From positions 1 through 47,323 of the forward strand of contig CAYWVF010000023.1 in the NCBI GenBank assembly GCA_964461815.1: 47,323 bases of DNA. The letters run 5' to 3'. Position numbers and translations under genes: made by a program. The notes under the pieces are model-generated. The model searched no databases. It was not told the origin of the DNA and saw only the letters and a list, made by a program, of their open reading frames with translations. This stretch comes from JAAZBA01 sp964461815. Its GTDB lineage: Bacteria > Bacillota > Clostridia > Oscillospirales > QAMX01. How positions within the stretch are numbered: position 1 is the stretch's first letter; each line of letters starts with the position of its first letter. This document shows, one piece after another, positions 6,426 to 15,103 of the stretch.

Positions 6426-9400
6426 TTGCAGGACACATTCAAAAACTGTCTGAGAGCAGTAAAGATAAATAGAAAATATAGAGTACGCGGTATTTCTATA
6501 CTGCTGATTTTGTCTTTAGTAGTTTCAGGCAGTGTGTTCTGGATGCTACGACAGACGGGTCTTACGTTAGCAGGCAGTGCTGCATGTGGATATGAGGAGC
6601 ATACTCATAGGGAGAGCTGCTATTCCAAAGCGTTAGTCTGCGGACTGACGGAGGAATCGCATGTCCATTCCGCAGATTGCTATGAAAGCCGTGTTACAAG
6701 AAGTGACATAGTCACGGTTTTGACGTGTTCGATAACGGACGAGCCCCATGCTCATACAGACTCATGCTATGAGTCAAGACTTGAGGATGTGTATAGCGAT
6801 GTCCTGATATGCGGCTTATCCGATGTTTCGCACCTACACACAGAGAACTGCTATGCGTATATACTGACTTGTCCGATAACGGAGCATGTTCACACTGTTG
6901 ACTGCTATACAGATGAAGTGGCAGATACAGAGACGTATCTTGATTGGCAGAATATGTTCGCGGGATATGTTACAGGTATGCATCGAGACGATCTCGTTTC
7001 TGTTGCAAGATCACAGCTCGGTTACACGGAAAGTGTCGAAAATTTCGAGGTGGACAGCTACGGTGTTCGCAGAGGCTATACACGTTACGGTGCATGGTAT
7101 GGTATGCCGTATAATGATTGGTCTGCGATGTTCGTATCGTTCTGCTTACATTATTCAGGACAGGATCCTGTAGATGCCCCATATAATACCGGTGCGAATT
7201 CCATGGCACAGCTCTGGGATGAAAGAGGAAGATATGCCGCCGCAAATGAATACGAGCCTGAGTACGGTGATCTTATCTTCTTTTCGGATAATACCGTAGG
7301 AATTATTTCCTCCGTAAGCTTTGATATGTTGACGGTCATACAGGGCGATATAGATAATACGGTGAGCGAGCGTACAGTCATGTCATATGACAGCTCGATC
7401 ACGGGCTACGGTATTCTGACACTGCCGGAATATTTAACATCGGTGAATCAGGTGTCGGCTGTAGCATCCTCTGAGCAGCTTGTTTTAGCTGCATGTGACT
7501 GTGGAAACGACGGCGTAGATGCAATGCATCACGTGGCGACGTGCGCTTATACGACACAGCTCATCATGATAGCATCCGATTATACGGTCGAGGAGCTCTA
7601 TGCGATCTGGCCGCAGCTACCAGCTGATGCACAGAACTATATACTACAGCATTTGGAGGAGAATGCGTGGCAGTATGGATCTAAAGCGGAAGATCTGAAA
7701 GAGTTGATAGATGAGGACAGTAACAGTACAGGTATTGAGAGCATCTGTGGTAATGTCGTTTTCAAGGTGGCGGGAGCACTTCCGAAAACGGCTTCACTAG
7801 CTGTTTCAAATACAGCGTACTCTGAGACAAAAAAACTGTCATATATAAATCCGAACAACCGCAGCAGCATCCGATGGTCAGATGTATATGATATTTCGAT
7901 ATATGACAACGGTATGATGTATACTTTAAACTCACCTGTGACCGTTACAGTTAGATTCCCGGAGCTTCAATTCAATGCGGAACATGAGTTTTTTGCAGTT
8001 GCACACCTGGATGAAGTGAGCGGAAGAGTAATAAGCAGTGAATACGTTGATGTTACGGATAACGAGATCACATTTACCGCAAACGGCTTTTCTCCGTATA
8101 TGTTTTATATCATCGATAAGGAAGCTGAGGGTGGAGAACGTATTCTCGGAACAAATTGGATGTCTGTTGATGATAGCTATTTTAATTACTGGGAGCAGTT
8201 TATCTACAACGGTACGGAGATGATGCAATTTCGCTCAGAAATGCTCACGTCTGTCGCTACAGCTCCGAGCAGTACCCAGATAGATGAATACGGAGGTGTT
8301 ACCGATTCCGGATACGGAGATAACGTCGTAGTCAGCAAGACGATAAACGGTACGGATATCGAAAATGTATTTGACATAACTCTGACTGTGCAGACGCAGG
8401 ATAAAATTTCGGAAATATATGAAGAGCCTGATATGGCGGTAGTCATTGTTATGGATATATCAAATACAATGAAGGATGACTTCGGAGATACAACAAGATA
8501 CAAAGCCGCAATAGCTGCTGCGGAGAACTTTATAGATAATTTTGCTTCACAATCGGGTGACGTCAGCAGGATAGGCTATGTCGCATTCAATACCGATGCC
8601 CACGAGATATTCGGTCTATCCAACTGCTCATCGACGGAAAAAGCAACAGTATTAAAAAATGCGATCAGGCAGAAGACAGGCGAGATAATTAATGCTGATG
8701 GCTACGCTTCTTCTAGCTCACGCTTTACAAATATTGAAGCCGGGTTAAAGATGGGAGCGGATATGCTTGCATCGGCACAAAATGAGCATAAGTATATTAT
8801 CTTTCTCAGTGACGGCTTCCCGACAACATATATCAGTAGCGGATATAATGGCTATGATCCGTATACATCCTCGGGAACAGTAGGATCAAACGGCGTTTTT
8901 TATGATAACGTCATAAACCGTTATTGTAATTACGGAACAAGCTATAGTGATAAAGCTGCCATGCGTGCTCGTGAGATGGCAGAAAAGATCAAAAGCAGCG
9001 GAGCTACGATATTTTCTATCGGTGTTGACGTCGGAGGACAGACGATACAGCAGTATATTAATAACGGATTTACGTATGATGGTGTAAAAACGTGGGAATC
9101 TGACGGTACACCTAAATGGAAGTCCTTCTCTGTTATCGACTGTGGTGACGGTACAGTGACAGAACCGAAACATGCCGACCCTACATATAATATCGATTTC
9201 GAAATAGGTGACAGTACGAGCACAAGTGCGTATGTAAACTGGCTCAGAGATTCTATCGGTTCAGGATATTACTATGACAGCACGAATGCCGCAGGTCTGC
9301 AATCCGCTTACGACAGCATATTTGAAGAGATACTTCGTATGAAAAAGGAATCGTCGGAGGCTGACTGGGTAGCACAGGATCCGATCCCACTAGCACCGCC

Positions 9401-10241
9401 GGAGTATCTGGAGTTCATAGGCTTCTATGATATAAACGGTGCACTTATCCCTGATAATGCGGATGTTTTGGGATTGAACGGTGAAGGCAATGAAAATACG
9501 GCAGAGTTTGCGTATGATGATGAAACAAATCTGAATACAATTAGGTGGGATCTGAAAAGATCGGGGTATGATGAGGTAGTAAGCGGTGATACCACGACAT
9601 ATTATTACAAGCTTGTATATCGTGTAAGGCTGAAAAATGAGCTGGATAACTTCGTGGAGGATCAGGTATATGATACGAATGCCCCGACATCACTCAGCTA
9701 TCAGGTGTTCGAAAGCGTAGACGGTGTGTTGAGACTTTCAGAGCATCGTAAGGTCAATTTCAAGATCCCGGCTGTACACGGCTACCTGTCGGAGCTGCAA
9801 TTTATGAAAACAGATACATATGGCAGCGCTCTTGGTGGTGCGGAGTTCATACTGTCACATGATACGGCATCCTGTACGTTGTGCAGAGGTGACGGAGAAA
9901 ATCGCGTAGATGTCCCTGACCTTACAGCTGTATCGGCAGCTGATGGTACAGTGCTATTCACGGATATCCCATCCGGACATAAATACACGTTATATGAGAC
10001 AAAGGCTCCGCCGGGATACATAAGTGATGGAAAAAAATATCACGTCACAGTTTCATATGACATATTGACGGTAGAAGATGGATGGACAGGCGTGGTAGTA
10101 AATAACACAGGTGTGGAATTTCCCTCGACAGGTGGTTTTGGGATATTCACCTATATATGTTCAGGCACTTTTATTGTGATAGCCGCTGTTACATGCGGAT
10201 GTATCAGACGACATAAGCGGAGAAAGGGGAGTGAGATGTAA
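6426..10241 (+). CDS. Very large VWA-domain pilus tip protein (FPSTG-anchored)
   Basis: I place the start at TTG 6426, nine bases after AAAGG; the in-frame TTG at 6408 lacks a ribosome site. The product is about 1271 residues. Order: basic N-terminus with a membrane/signal segment (about 20-45); five Cys-x4/6-His-x-His-x3-Cys-Tyr repeats (about 47-155); a CHAP/NlpC-like domain (about 180-325) in which the nucleophile position is Ser233 and the expected His position is Thr290; a beta-rich region (about 420-560); a von Willebrand A domain (about 670-960) with MIDAS residues Asp677-x-Ser-x-Thr, Thr768 and Asp796; a Cna-B-like domain near 1119-1220 with ETKAPPGY; then sorting signal FPSTG (1232-1236), membrane helix and basic tail. 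The VWA and sorting signal fit a tip adhesin. Its ligand is unknown. Confidence 0.88.
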   Translation: MQDTFKNCLRAVKINRKYRVRGISILLILSLVVSGSVFWMLRQTGLTLAGSAACGYEEHTHRESCYSKALVCGLTEESHVHSADCYESRVTRSDIVTVLTCSITDEPHAHTDSCYESRLEDVYSDVLICGLSDVSHLHTENCYAYILTCPITEHVHTVDCYTDEVADTETYLDWQNMFAGYVTGMHRDDLVSVARSQLGYTESVENFEVDSYGVRRGYTRYGAWYGMPYNDWSAMFVSFCLHYSGQDPVDAPYNTGANSMAQLWDERGRYAAANEYEPEYGDLIFFSDNTVGIISSVSFDMLTVIQGDIDNTVSERTVMSYDSSITGYGILTLPEYLTSVNQVSAVASSEQLVLAACDCGNDGVDAMHHVATCAYTTQLIMIASDYTVEELYAIWPQLPADAQNYILQHLEENAWQYGSKAEDLKELIDEDSNSTGIESICGNVVFKVAGALPKTASLAVSNTAYSETKKLSYINPNNRSSIRWSDVYDISIYDNGMMYTLNSPVTVTVRFPELQFNAEHEFFAVAHLDEVSGRVISSEYVDVTDNEITFTANGFSPYMFYIIDKEAEGGERILGTNWMSVDDSYFNYWEQFIYNGTEMMQFRSEMLTSVATAPSSTQIDEYGGVTDSGYGDNVVVSKTINGTDIENVFDITLTVQTQDKISEIYEEPDMAVVIVMDISNTMKDDFGDTTRYKAAIAAAENFIDNFASQSGDVSRIGYVAFNTDAHEIFGLSNCSSTEKATVLKNAIRQKTGEIINADGYASSSSRFTNIEAGLKMGADMLASAQNEHKYIIFLSDGFPTTYISSGYNGYDPYTSSGTVGSNGVFYDNVINRYCNYGTSYSDKAAMRAREMAEKIKSSGATIFSIGVDVGGQTIQQYINNGFTYDGVKTWESDGTPKWKSFSVIDCGDGTVTEPKHADPTYNIDFEIGDSTSTSAYVNWLRDSIGSGYYYDSTNAAGLQSAYDSIFEEILRMKKESSEADWVAQDPIPLAPPEYLEFIGFYDINGALIPDNADVLGLNGEGNENTAEFAYDDETNLNTIRWDLKRSGYDEVVSGDTTTYYYKLVYRVRLKNELDNFVEDQVYDTNAPTSLSYQVFESVDGVLRLSEHRKVNFKIPAVHGYLSELQFMKTDTYGSALGGAEFILSHDTASCTLCRGDGENRVDVPDLTAVSAADGTVLFTDIPSGHKYTLYETKAPPGYISDGKKYHVTVSYDILTVEDGWTGVVVNNTGVEFPSTGGFGIFTYICSGTFIVIAAVTCGCIRRHKRRKGSEM

Positions 10242-10321
10242 TATCCCCATCTTGCAATAGAAAAACGTCATAGATACATTCGAACAGCGTAAAATAACAA
10301 ACATAAGAAAGGGTTAATAAA

Positions 10322-11743
10322 ATGAAAAGGATAATTTCTCTTTTCCTTGCCGTAGCTATGCTTTTTGCAATGGGCACAACTGCATTTGCGGCAGATAACG
10401 GAAGCATAACCATTGATAATGCAACTGTCGGCGAAACCTATACAATTTATCGTCTTTTTGACCTGAAGAGCTACGACAGTACTGCTAATGCTTACTCGTA
10501 TAAAGCTAACAGCACATGGGAAACATGGCTGAAAACTCAGACTGCTTACCTGTCCTTTGATTCGCTCGGATATGCGACATGGGTAAAGGATGCAGATCCT
10601 GCCGCATTTGCAAAGGCTGCAAAAGCTTATGCCGAAGCAAACAGTATATCGGGACAGTCATCTAAAACCGCAACGTCATCTACAGTAGAGTTTACAGGAC
10701 TTGCACTTGGATATTATCTTGTAGATACTACGCTCGGAACACTATGTTCTCTCGGCACAACTGCTCCGAACGTTACCATCAGTGAGAAAAACAAGGAACC
10801 TGCAATAGATAAGAAGGTCAAGGAAGATCTTACAGGCTATTTCGGTGACTATAATGATGCAGACATAGGAGATGTCATAGAGTTTAAGACGACGATCACA
10901 GCATATAAGGGTGCAGAGAATTATGTCGTTCATGATATTATGTCTGCCGGTTTGACTTTGAATAAGGAATCGATCACGATTCAAGGCCTGACAAAGAACA
11001 CAGATTATACTATAGCCTTCGATCAGACGTGTACAGATAAAAACGGAAATGCTGCGGTATGTGATTTTCATATCACCTTTGCTCAGTCTTATCTCAATAC
11101 GATCACAGACGATACCGATATCACGATCACATATACAGCTACTGTAAATAACAGTGCAGTCGTAGGACTTGCCGGAAATGCGAATGACACAGTTCTTAGA
11201 TACAGCAATGATAATTCGACGGAATGGGATGAGACACTTACATATACTTGGGATATGAAGATCCTCAAGTATGCTAACGGAAATGAATCGCAGGTTCTTG
11301 CAGGTGCAAAGTTTGTGCTGCTCAATAGCGGAAAAACAAAGGTTGCAACCTTTGCTAACGGAAAGTTTGCGGAATGGGTAAGCATACCGACTGACGGAAC
11401 ATGGCCGACGGCAAGTGTGCTTACAACAGACTCAAGCGGTAACATTACGATCTCAGGTATTGATTCGGACACATATAATCTTCGTGAGATAGAGCCTCCG
11501 AAGGGCTTTAATCCGTTGCCGTCTGACGTTCCGGTAACGATCACAGGAGCACAGAAGGTACCGAATACAAATACACTTGCTTATGAAACACTTGTAAAAA
11601 AGGTAAATAACCAGTCAGGTACAGTGTTCCCACAGACAGGTGCAAAGGGTACGACTATGTTTATCATTATCGGTTCTGTCCTGGCAATGGCAGCGGTGAT
11701 ATTTATGGTCACACGCAAGAAAATGTCTGTATACGAAGATTAA
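10322..11743 (+). CDS. Major (backbone) pilin, FPQTG sorting signal
   Basis: This 473-residue protein has a signal peptide ending near TAFAA and a beta-rich N-domain. A central isopeptide-forming D2-like domain (about 165-305) and a C-terminal Cna-B domain with REIEPPKGF follow. The wall-sorting signal is FPQTG (436-440) with a membrane helix and a basic tail. The segment ISEKNKEPAIDKKV just before the D2 domain is where the cross-linking pilin-motif lysine is expected. The start follows AAAGGG. Neighbouring sortases and its domain plan match polymerising SpaA/FimA-type shafts joined by class C sortase. A terminator follows directly, which would make it the most abundant product of the operon. 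Confidence 0.9.
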   Translation: MKRIISLFLAVAMLFAMGTTAFAADNGSITIDNATVGETYTIYRLFDLKSYDSTANAYSYKANSTWETWLKTQTAYLSFDSLGYATWVKDADPAAFAKAAKAYAEANSISGQSSKTATSSTVEFTGLALGYYLVDTTLGTLCSLGTTAPNVTISEKNKEPAIDKKVKEDLTGYFGDYNDADIGDVIEFKTTITAYKGAENYVVHDIMSAGLTLNKESITIQGLTKNTDYTIAFDQTCTDKNGNAAVCDFHITFAQSYLNTITDDTDITITYTATVNNSAVVGLAGNANDTVLRYSNDNSTEWDETLTYTWDMKILKYANGNESQVLAGAKFVLLNSGKTKVATFANGKFAEWVSIPTDGTWPTASVLTTDSSGNITISGIDSDTYNLREIEPPKGFNPLPSDVPVTITGAQKVPNTNTLAYETLVKKVNNQSGTVFPQTGAKGTTMFIIIGSVLAMAAVIFMVTRKKMSVYED

Positions 11744-11752
11744 AAAACAATG

Positions 11753-11789
11753 CGTCGGCGGACAGCAACCGCTATCTGCCGACGTTTTT
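11753..11789 (+). terminator. Intra-operon terminator after the major pilin
   Basis: Seven-base stem CGTCGGC / GCCGACG (11753-11759 and 11778-11784) followed by TTTTTC. No new promoter is obvious before the sortase gene 30 bases on. Partial read-through would therefore set pilin well above sortase expression. Confidence 0.75.
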
Positions 11790-11818
11790 CTTGCATATAA
11801 AACAGCGGAGAGATGCAT

Positions 11819-12661
11819 ATGAAACATGATAAGGTGAGTATTCTGTTGGTTCTGATGCTGCTTATAGGCATGTGCGTATTGCTCTATCCTGCGTTGAGCC
11901 AATATTGGAATCTGAAAACACAAACTCATGCTGTGGATAATTATCAAGAGATACTTGAATCGATAAAAAAAGAGGATTATAGCGGCTATTTTGATGAGGC
12001 TGATGCATATAATACATCGTTAGCTTCTATGGAATTGCCGCTTGTCAACTTCGCCCGGCTCGGCGGTTATAATGAAGCCTTAAACGTAGACGGAAACGGA
12101 GTAATGGGATATATTACGATCGAAAAGCTGAGCGTTGAATTGCCGTTGTATCATGGCACATCGGACAGCGTTTTGAATATTGCCTGCGGTCATCTTGAGG
12201 GTACTTCACTTCCTGTCGGCGGCGAGAGCACACATGCAGTTCTGTCGGCGCATAGAGGCTTACCACATGCCAGACTTTTTACAGACTTAGATAAGTTGGA
12301 GACAGGAGATGTATTTACGATAACGATTTTGGATAGAACCTTGACCTACCAGGTAGATCAAATCAAGGTAGTCGAACCGAATGAGATAGACGAGGTTCGC
12401 ATTATAGAGGGTGAGGATCACTGCACACTTTTAACATGCACTCCGTACGGTATTAATTCTCACCGTTTATTAGTACGTGGGACACGTATAGAAAATGCAG
12501 CTCCTGTGCTATATGTGACATCCAACGCTTTTAAGATCGACTCTCTTGTAGCAACTCCTGTTGTTGCAGCACCTATGCTTCTTATGCTGTTGATGGCATT
12601 GATGATCAAATACAGAGACAAGGGAAGTAAACCGCTGATCTCTAAGGAGGAAAACGAATGA
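11819..12661 (+). CDS. Class C (pilin-polymerising) sortase
   Basis: The start is placed at ATG 11819, eight bases after GGAGAG; the ATG at 11813 is too close to that site. The 280-residue protein has an N-terminal membrane helix, a long lead-in, the sortase barrel and a second C-terminal membrane helix, which is the two-anchor plan of class C. The catalytic residues are His145 (LSAHRG), Cys207 (TLLTCTPYG) and Arg216 (SHRLL). The usual DPW/DPF lid motif is not seen; the lid region reads ARLGGYNEALN. It should join FPQTG pilins into polymers through lysine side chains. The stop overlaps the start of the minor pilin gene. Confidence 0.93.
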   Translation: MKHDKVSILLVLMLLIGMCVLLYPALSQYWNLKTQTHAVDNYQEILESIKKEDYSGYFDEADAYNTSLASMELPLVNFARLGGYNEALNVDGNGVMGYITIEKLSVELPLYHGTSDSVLNIACGHLEGTSLPVGGESTHAVLSAHRGLPHARLFTDLDKLETGDVFTITILDRTLTYQVDQIKVVEPNEIDEVRIIEGEDHCTLLTCTPYGINSHRLLVRGTRIENAAPVLYVTSNAFKIDSLVATPVVAAPMLLMLLMALMIKYRDKGSKPLISKEENE

Positions 12662-13656
12662 TAAAAAAGATACTGTCATGCCTTATGCTTTGCATCTGTG
12701 TATGTTTACTGCCCTGTACATCTTATGCGGTGTCAACAGCTGATGCTAAGACACCTATCGTCACTTATGCAGACTGTTCGCTGGAGTTAAGCTATTCACA
12801 TGATGAGTTGAAGTTTTCGAATCTGCCGATCAGACTTTACTGTATTGCAACAATATCCTCGGATCTTAGCTTTGCATTGACGGATGCATTTCGTGAAACG
12901 GGTCTTACTGTGAATGGTATAAATTCAACGAACGAATGGAATGCCGTTCGAACTACTCTTGAAAGTTATATTGAGTCAAATGGGATAGCTCCGCACCAAA
13001 CCGCAGCTACAAACGAGATAGGAACTGTTCGATTTGAGCATCTCACTCCGGGTATGTACTTTGCTATGCCTGTACATAGCTCGAATAACGGCATTAATTA
13101 TTATTTCGATTCATCACTGGTCTCCGTTCCGGATCTCAACGAGAACGGAGCATGGCTATACAATGTAGCAGTAAATCCGAAGCCGGATATTTATGTTCCA
13201 TCCGAAGAAGACCGAGAATATAGTGTTATAAAGCTATGGCGAGACAGCGGAGATGTTGATAAACGTCCTGCAAGCGTCGAAACGGATATCATCTGCAATG
13301 GACAGACAGAAGCTACTGTAGTTTTGTCATCGGAAAACAACTGGTCATATTCGTGGAAAGCGACAGATAACGGTGATATGTGGACGGTAGCGGAAAAAAA
13401 CGTACCGAACGGATACAACGTAACTGTGGAAGAGCATGGAACATCCTTTGTGATAATAAATACTGAGTACGAATCGACCGATTCATCGTACAGAAATACA
13501 GATTTTCCACACTCCATACCCGACAAGCCGTATGATACGACTGATTCTCCGAATACAGGTGATACAATGAATATTGCACTGTATATTATGCTGATGTGTG
13601 TGTCGGGGCTTGCTCTGATAATTCTCGGTGCGACCGCAAAAGGAAAAACAAAATGA
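12658..13656 (+). CDS. Minor (probable basal) pilin, SPNTG sorting signal
   Basis: This 332-residue protein begins with a signal peptide ending near SYAVS. An N-terminal beta-domain (about 30-175) is followed by a short linker rich in Pro and acids and a Cna-B domain (about 185-270, VIKLWRDSGD to VEEHGTSF). A polar stalk rich in Ser, Asp and Pro follows. The sorting signal is SPNTG (297-301), with a membrane helix and basic tail. Ser in place of the leading Leu is unusual and may direct it to a particular sortase. Small size and position after the class C sortase suit an accessory pilin that ends the fibre and is passed to the wall. Confidence 0.82.
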   Translation: MIKKILSCLMLCICVCLLPCTSYAVSTADAKTPIVTYADCSLELSYSHDELKFSNLPIRLYCIATISSDLSFALTDAFRETGLTVNGINSTNEWNAVRTTLESYIESNGIAPHQTAATNEIGTVRFEHLTPGMYFAMPVHSSNNGINYYFDSSLVSVPDLNENGAWLYNVAVNPKPDIYVPSEEDREYSVIKLWRDSGDVDKRPASVETDIICNGQTEATVVLSSENNWSYSWKATDNGDMWTVAEKNVPNGYNVTVEEHGTSFVIINTEYESTDSSYRNTDFPHSIPDKPYDTTDSPNTGDTMNIALYIMLMCVSGLALIILGATAKGKTK

Positions 13657-14243
13657 TAAAGCATTTAAAAATCGACGTTAAACATTTGTGCTTTAGAGCA
13701 GGTGTTGCTTTAGTGCTGTTATCTGTGTTTCTGCTTCTGCTTTGGCAGATATCGGCTTACAAAAATGCCAAGAGAATGAATGAATATCTCGATATCCTGT
13801 CAGAGCTCATGCCGAAACAGCAGTCTTCAATGATCGAATCACGAGTCAATAATACTATGCCATCCGTAAACATAGACGGTAGGGACTTTGTTGCTGTAAT
13901 GGAGCTTCCGTCATATTCCGCAGCCTTTCCCATAGGCACATTACAGGGTAAGCATAATGCGTATCCATACCTATATAAAGGCAGTATATATGACGGCTCT
14001 ATCGTTATCGGTGCTTCAAATCAAAGAAGACAGCTTGATTTTGTAAAGAATATTTCGGTCGGTGATACGATATATGTGACGGATATGACGGGAGATAGGT
14101 TTTCGTACAAGGTCTCAGATATAAAGTATCGTGAACATGCAGACGAGGCTTTGTTCGATTCGGAGCACGAGCTTACGTTGTTTGTCAAGAATATATACGC
14201 TTTCGAATATATTATTATCTGTTGCAGTGCATTGAAAGCGTGA
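13653..14243 (+). CDS. Sortase homologue without catalytic residues (pseudosortase)
   Basis: The start is ATG 13653, eight bases after AAAAGGA, overlapping the pilin stop. The 196-residue protein has an N-terminal membrane helix (about 15-32) and the sortase-barrel pattern: a PIGTLQGKHN-like strand region, VGDTIYVTDMTGDRFSYKV, then LTLF. All three catalytic residues appear lost. The GHN box reads GASN (Ala121/Ser122 at the His position), LTLFTC reads LTLFVK (Lys179 at the Cys position), and the Arg of the final strand is Ile189 (EYIIICC). The reading frame is intact and ribosome site good, so it does not look like decay. A scaffold, substrate-holding or regulatory role within the pilus machinery is inference. 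Confidence 0.75.
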   Translation: MIKHLKIDVKHLCFRAGVALVLLSVFLLLLWQISAYKNAKRMNEYLDILSELMPKQQSSMIESRVNNTMPSVNIDGRDFVAVMELPSYSAAFPIGTLQGKHNAYPYLYKGSIYDGSIVIGASNQRRQLDFVKNISVGDTIYVTDMTGDRFSYKVSDIKYREHADEALFDSEHELTLFVKNIYAFEYIIICCSALKA

Positions 14244-14247
14244 TCCT

Positions 14248-15057
14248 ATGCGAAAAAAAGTATTAAGGATAGCTTCCTTTGTGACCACCTTGACGGTTTT
14301 CACTTTTTCTGCGTATAAGCTGCTGGATTATCGGTATGAAGCAAAATTAAGCTCAAAGCTTAATGAGCTAATGATCGAAAAGGCGGTAAGTGTTACATAT
14401 GAAAGTACAGTTGAAGCGAGAATTGACGATGTCGGAGAAAAAAGTACGAGATCAGCCGATACGGTGAAGCGACAGCTTGAAACAGCACCTATATCGGTCG
14501 ATTTTGATGCGCTGAGAAGTGAAAATGATGACGTTGTGGGATGGCTCTATTGTCCCGATACACCGATAAATTACCCTGTAGCACAGTCCGATGATAATAG
14601 CTACTATCTACGACGCTTGCTAAACGGAGAATGGAACGCTTCCGGTACATTGTTTGCGGATTACAGAAATGACTTGATAAGCCCGGATCAGAATACTATT
14701 ATATATGGGCATAATATGAAAAACGATTCCATGCTTGGTACATTGCCATACTACAGTGATCAGGCTTACTATGAATCACATCCTGTTATGTATTTTTTGA
14801 CTCCCGATACGGATTATAAGATTGAATTGATCTTCGGATCTGTAACATCGTCTGACTCTGTGTTATATGATATTGATCTGTCTGCGGACGAAAAAATGTC
14901 TCTGCTTGCGGACTTATTTGACTCGTCGGATTTCGTATCGCATACAGAGATAACAGAGGATGCACGACTCTTAACACTGTCAACATGCTCATATGAGTAC
15001 GAGTCTGCAAGATATGTTGTTGTGGGAGTAATGATAGAATTGGCAAAAAATAACTGA
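14248..15057 (+). CDS. srtB: Class B sortase
   Basis: This 269-residue protein has an N-terminal membrane helix (about 8-25), a charged linker and a class B sortase domain. The conserved start region DVVGWLYCPDTPINYPV is present. Catalytic residues are intact: His155 in IIYGHNM, Cys247 in LTLSTCSYEY and Arg255 in SARYVVVG. It is the last gene of the pilus operon, four bases after the pseudosortase stop, with only a weak ribosome site, so it may rely on coupling. In other pilus systems a non-polymerising sortase attaches the finished fibre or its basal pilin to the peptidoglycan. That is the likely role here. Confidence 0.92.
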   Translation: MRKKVLRIASFVTTLTVFTFSAYKLLDYRYEAKLSSKLNELMIEKAVSVTYESTVEARIDDVGEKSTRSADTVKRQLETAPISVDFDALRSENDDVVGWLYCPDTPINYPVAQSDDNSYYLRRLLNGEWNASGTLFADYRNDLISPDQNTIIYGHNMKNDSMLGTLPYYSDQAYYESHPVMYFLTPDTDYKIELIFGSVTSSDSVLYDIDLSADEKMSLLADLFDSSDFVSHTEITEDARLLTLSTCSYEYESARYVVVGVMIELAKNN

Positions 15058-15065
15058 TACATCAA

Positions 15066-15098
15066 AAAAGGCTTCATCCTTATCGGGTGGAGCCTTTT
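15066..15098. terminator. Bidirectional terminator between pilus operon and ABC exporter
   Basis: Stem AAAAGGCT / AGCCTTTT extended by CATCC/GGGTG pairs. It lies between two convergent genes and has A-rich and T-rich flanks, so it can serve both strands. Confidence 0.8.
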
Positions 15099-15103
15099 AA
15101 AGC

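Noticed and set aside
8677..8678. Large VWA protein as a secreted enzyme or toxin
   Set aside because: The sorting signal, Cna-B-like domain, VWA domain and pilus operon context all point to a wall-anchored tip protein; no toxin motif was seen.
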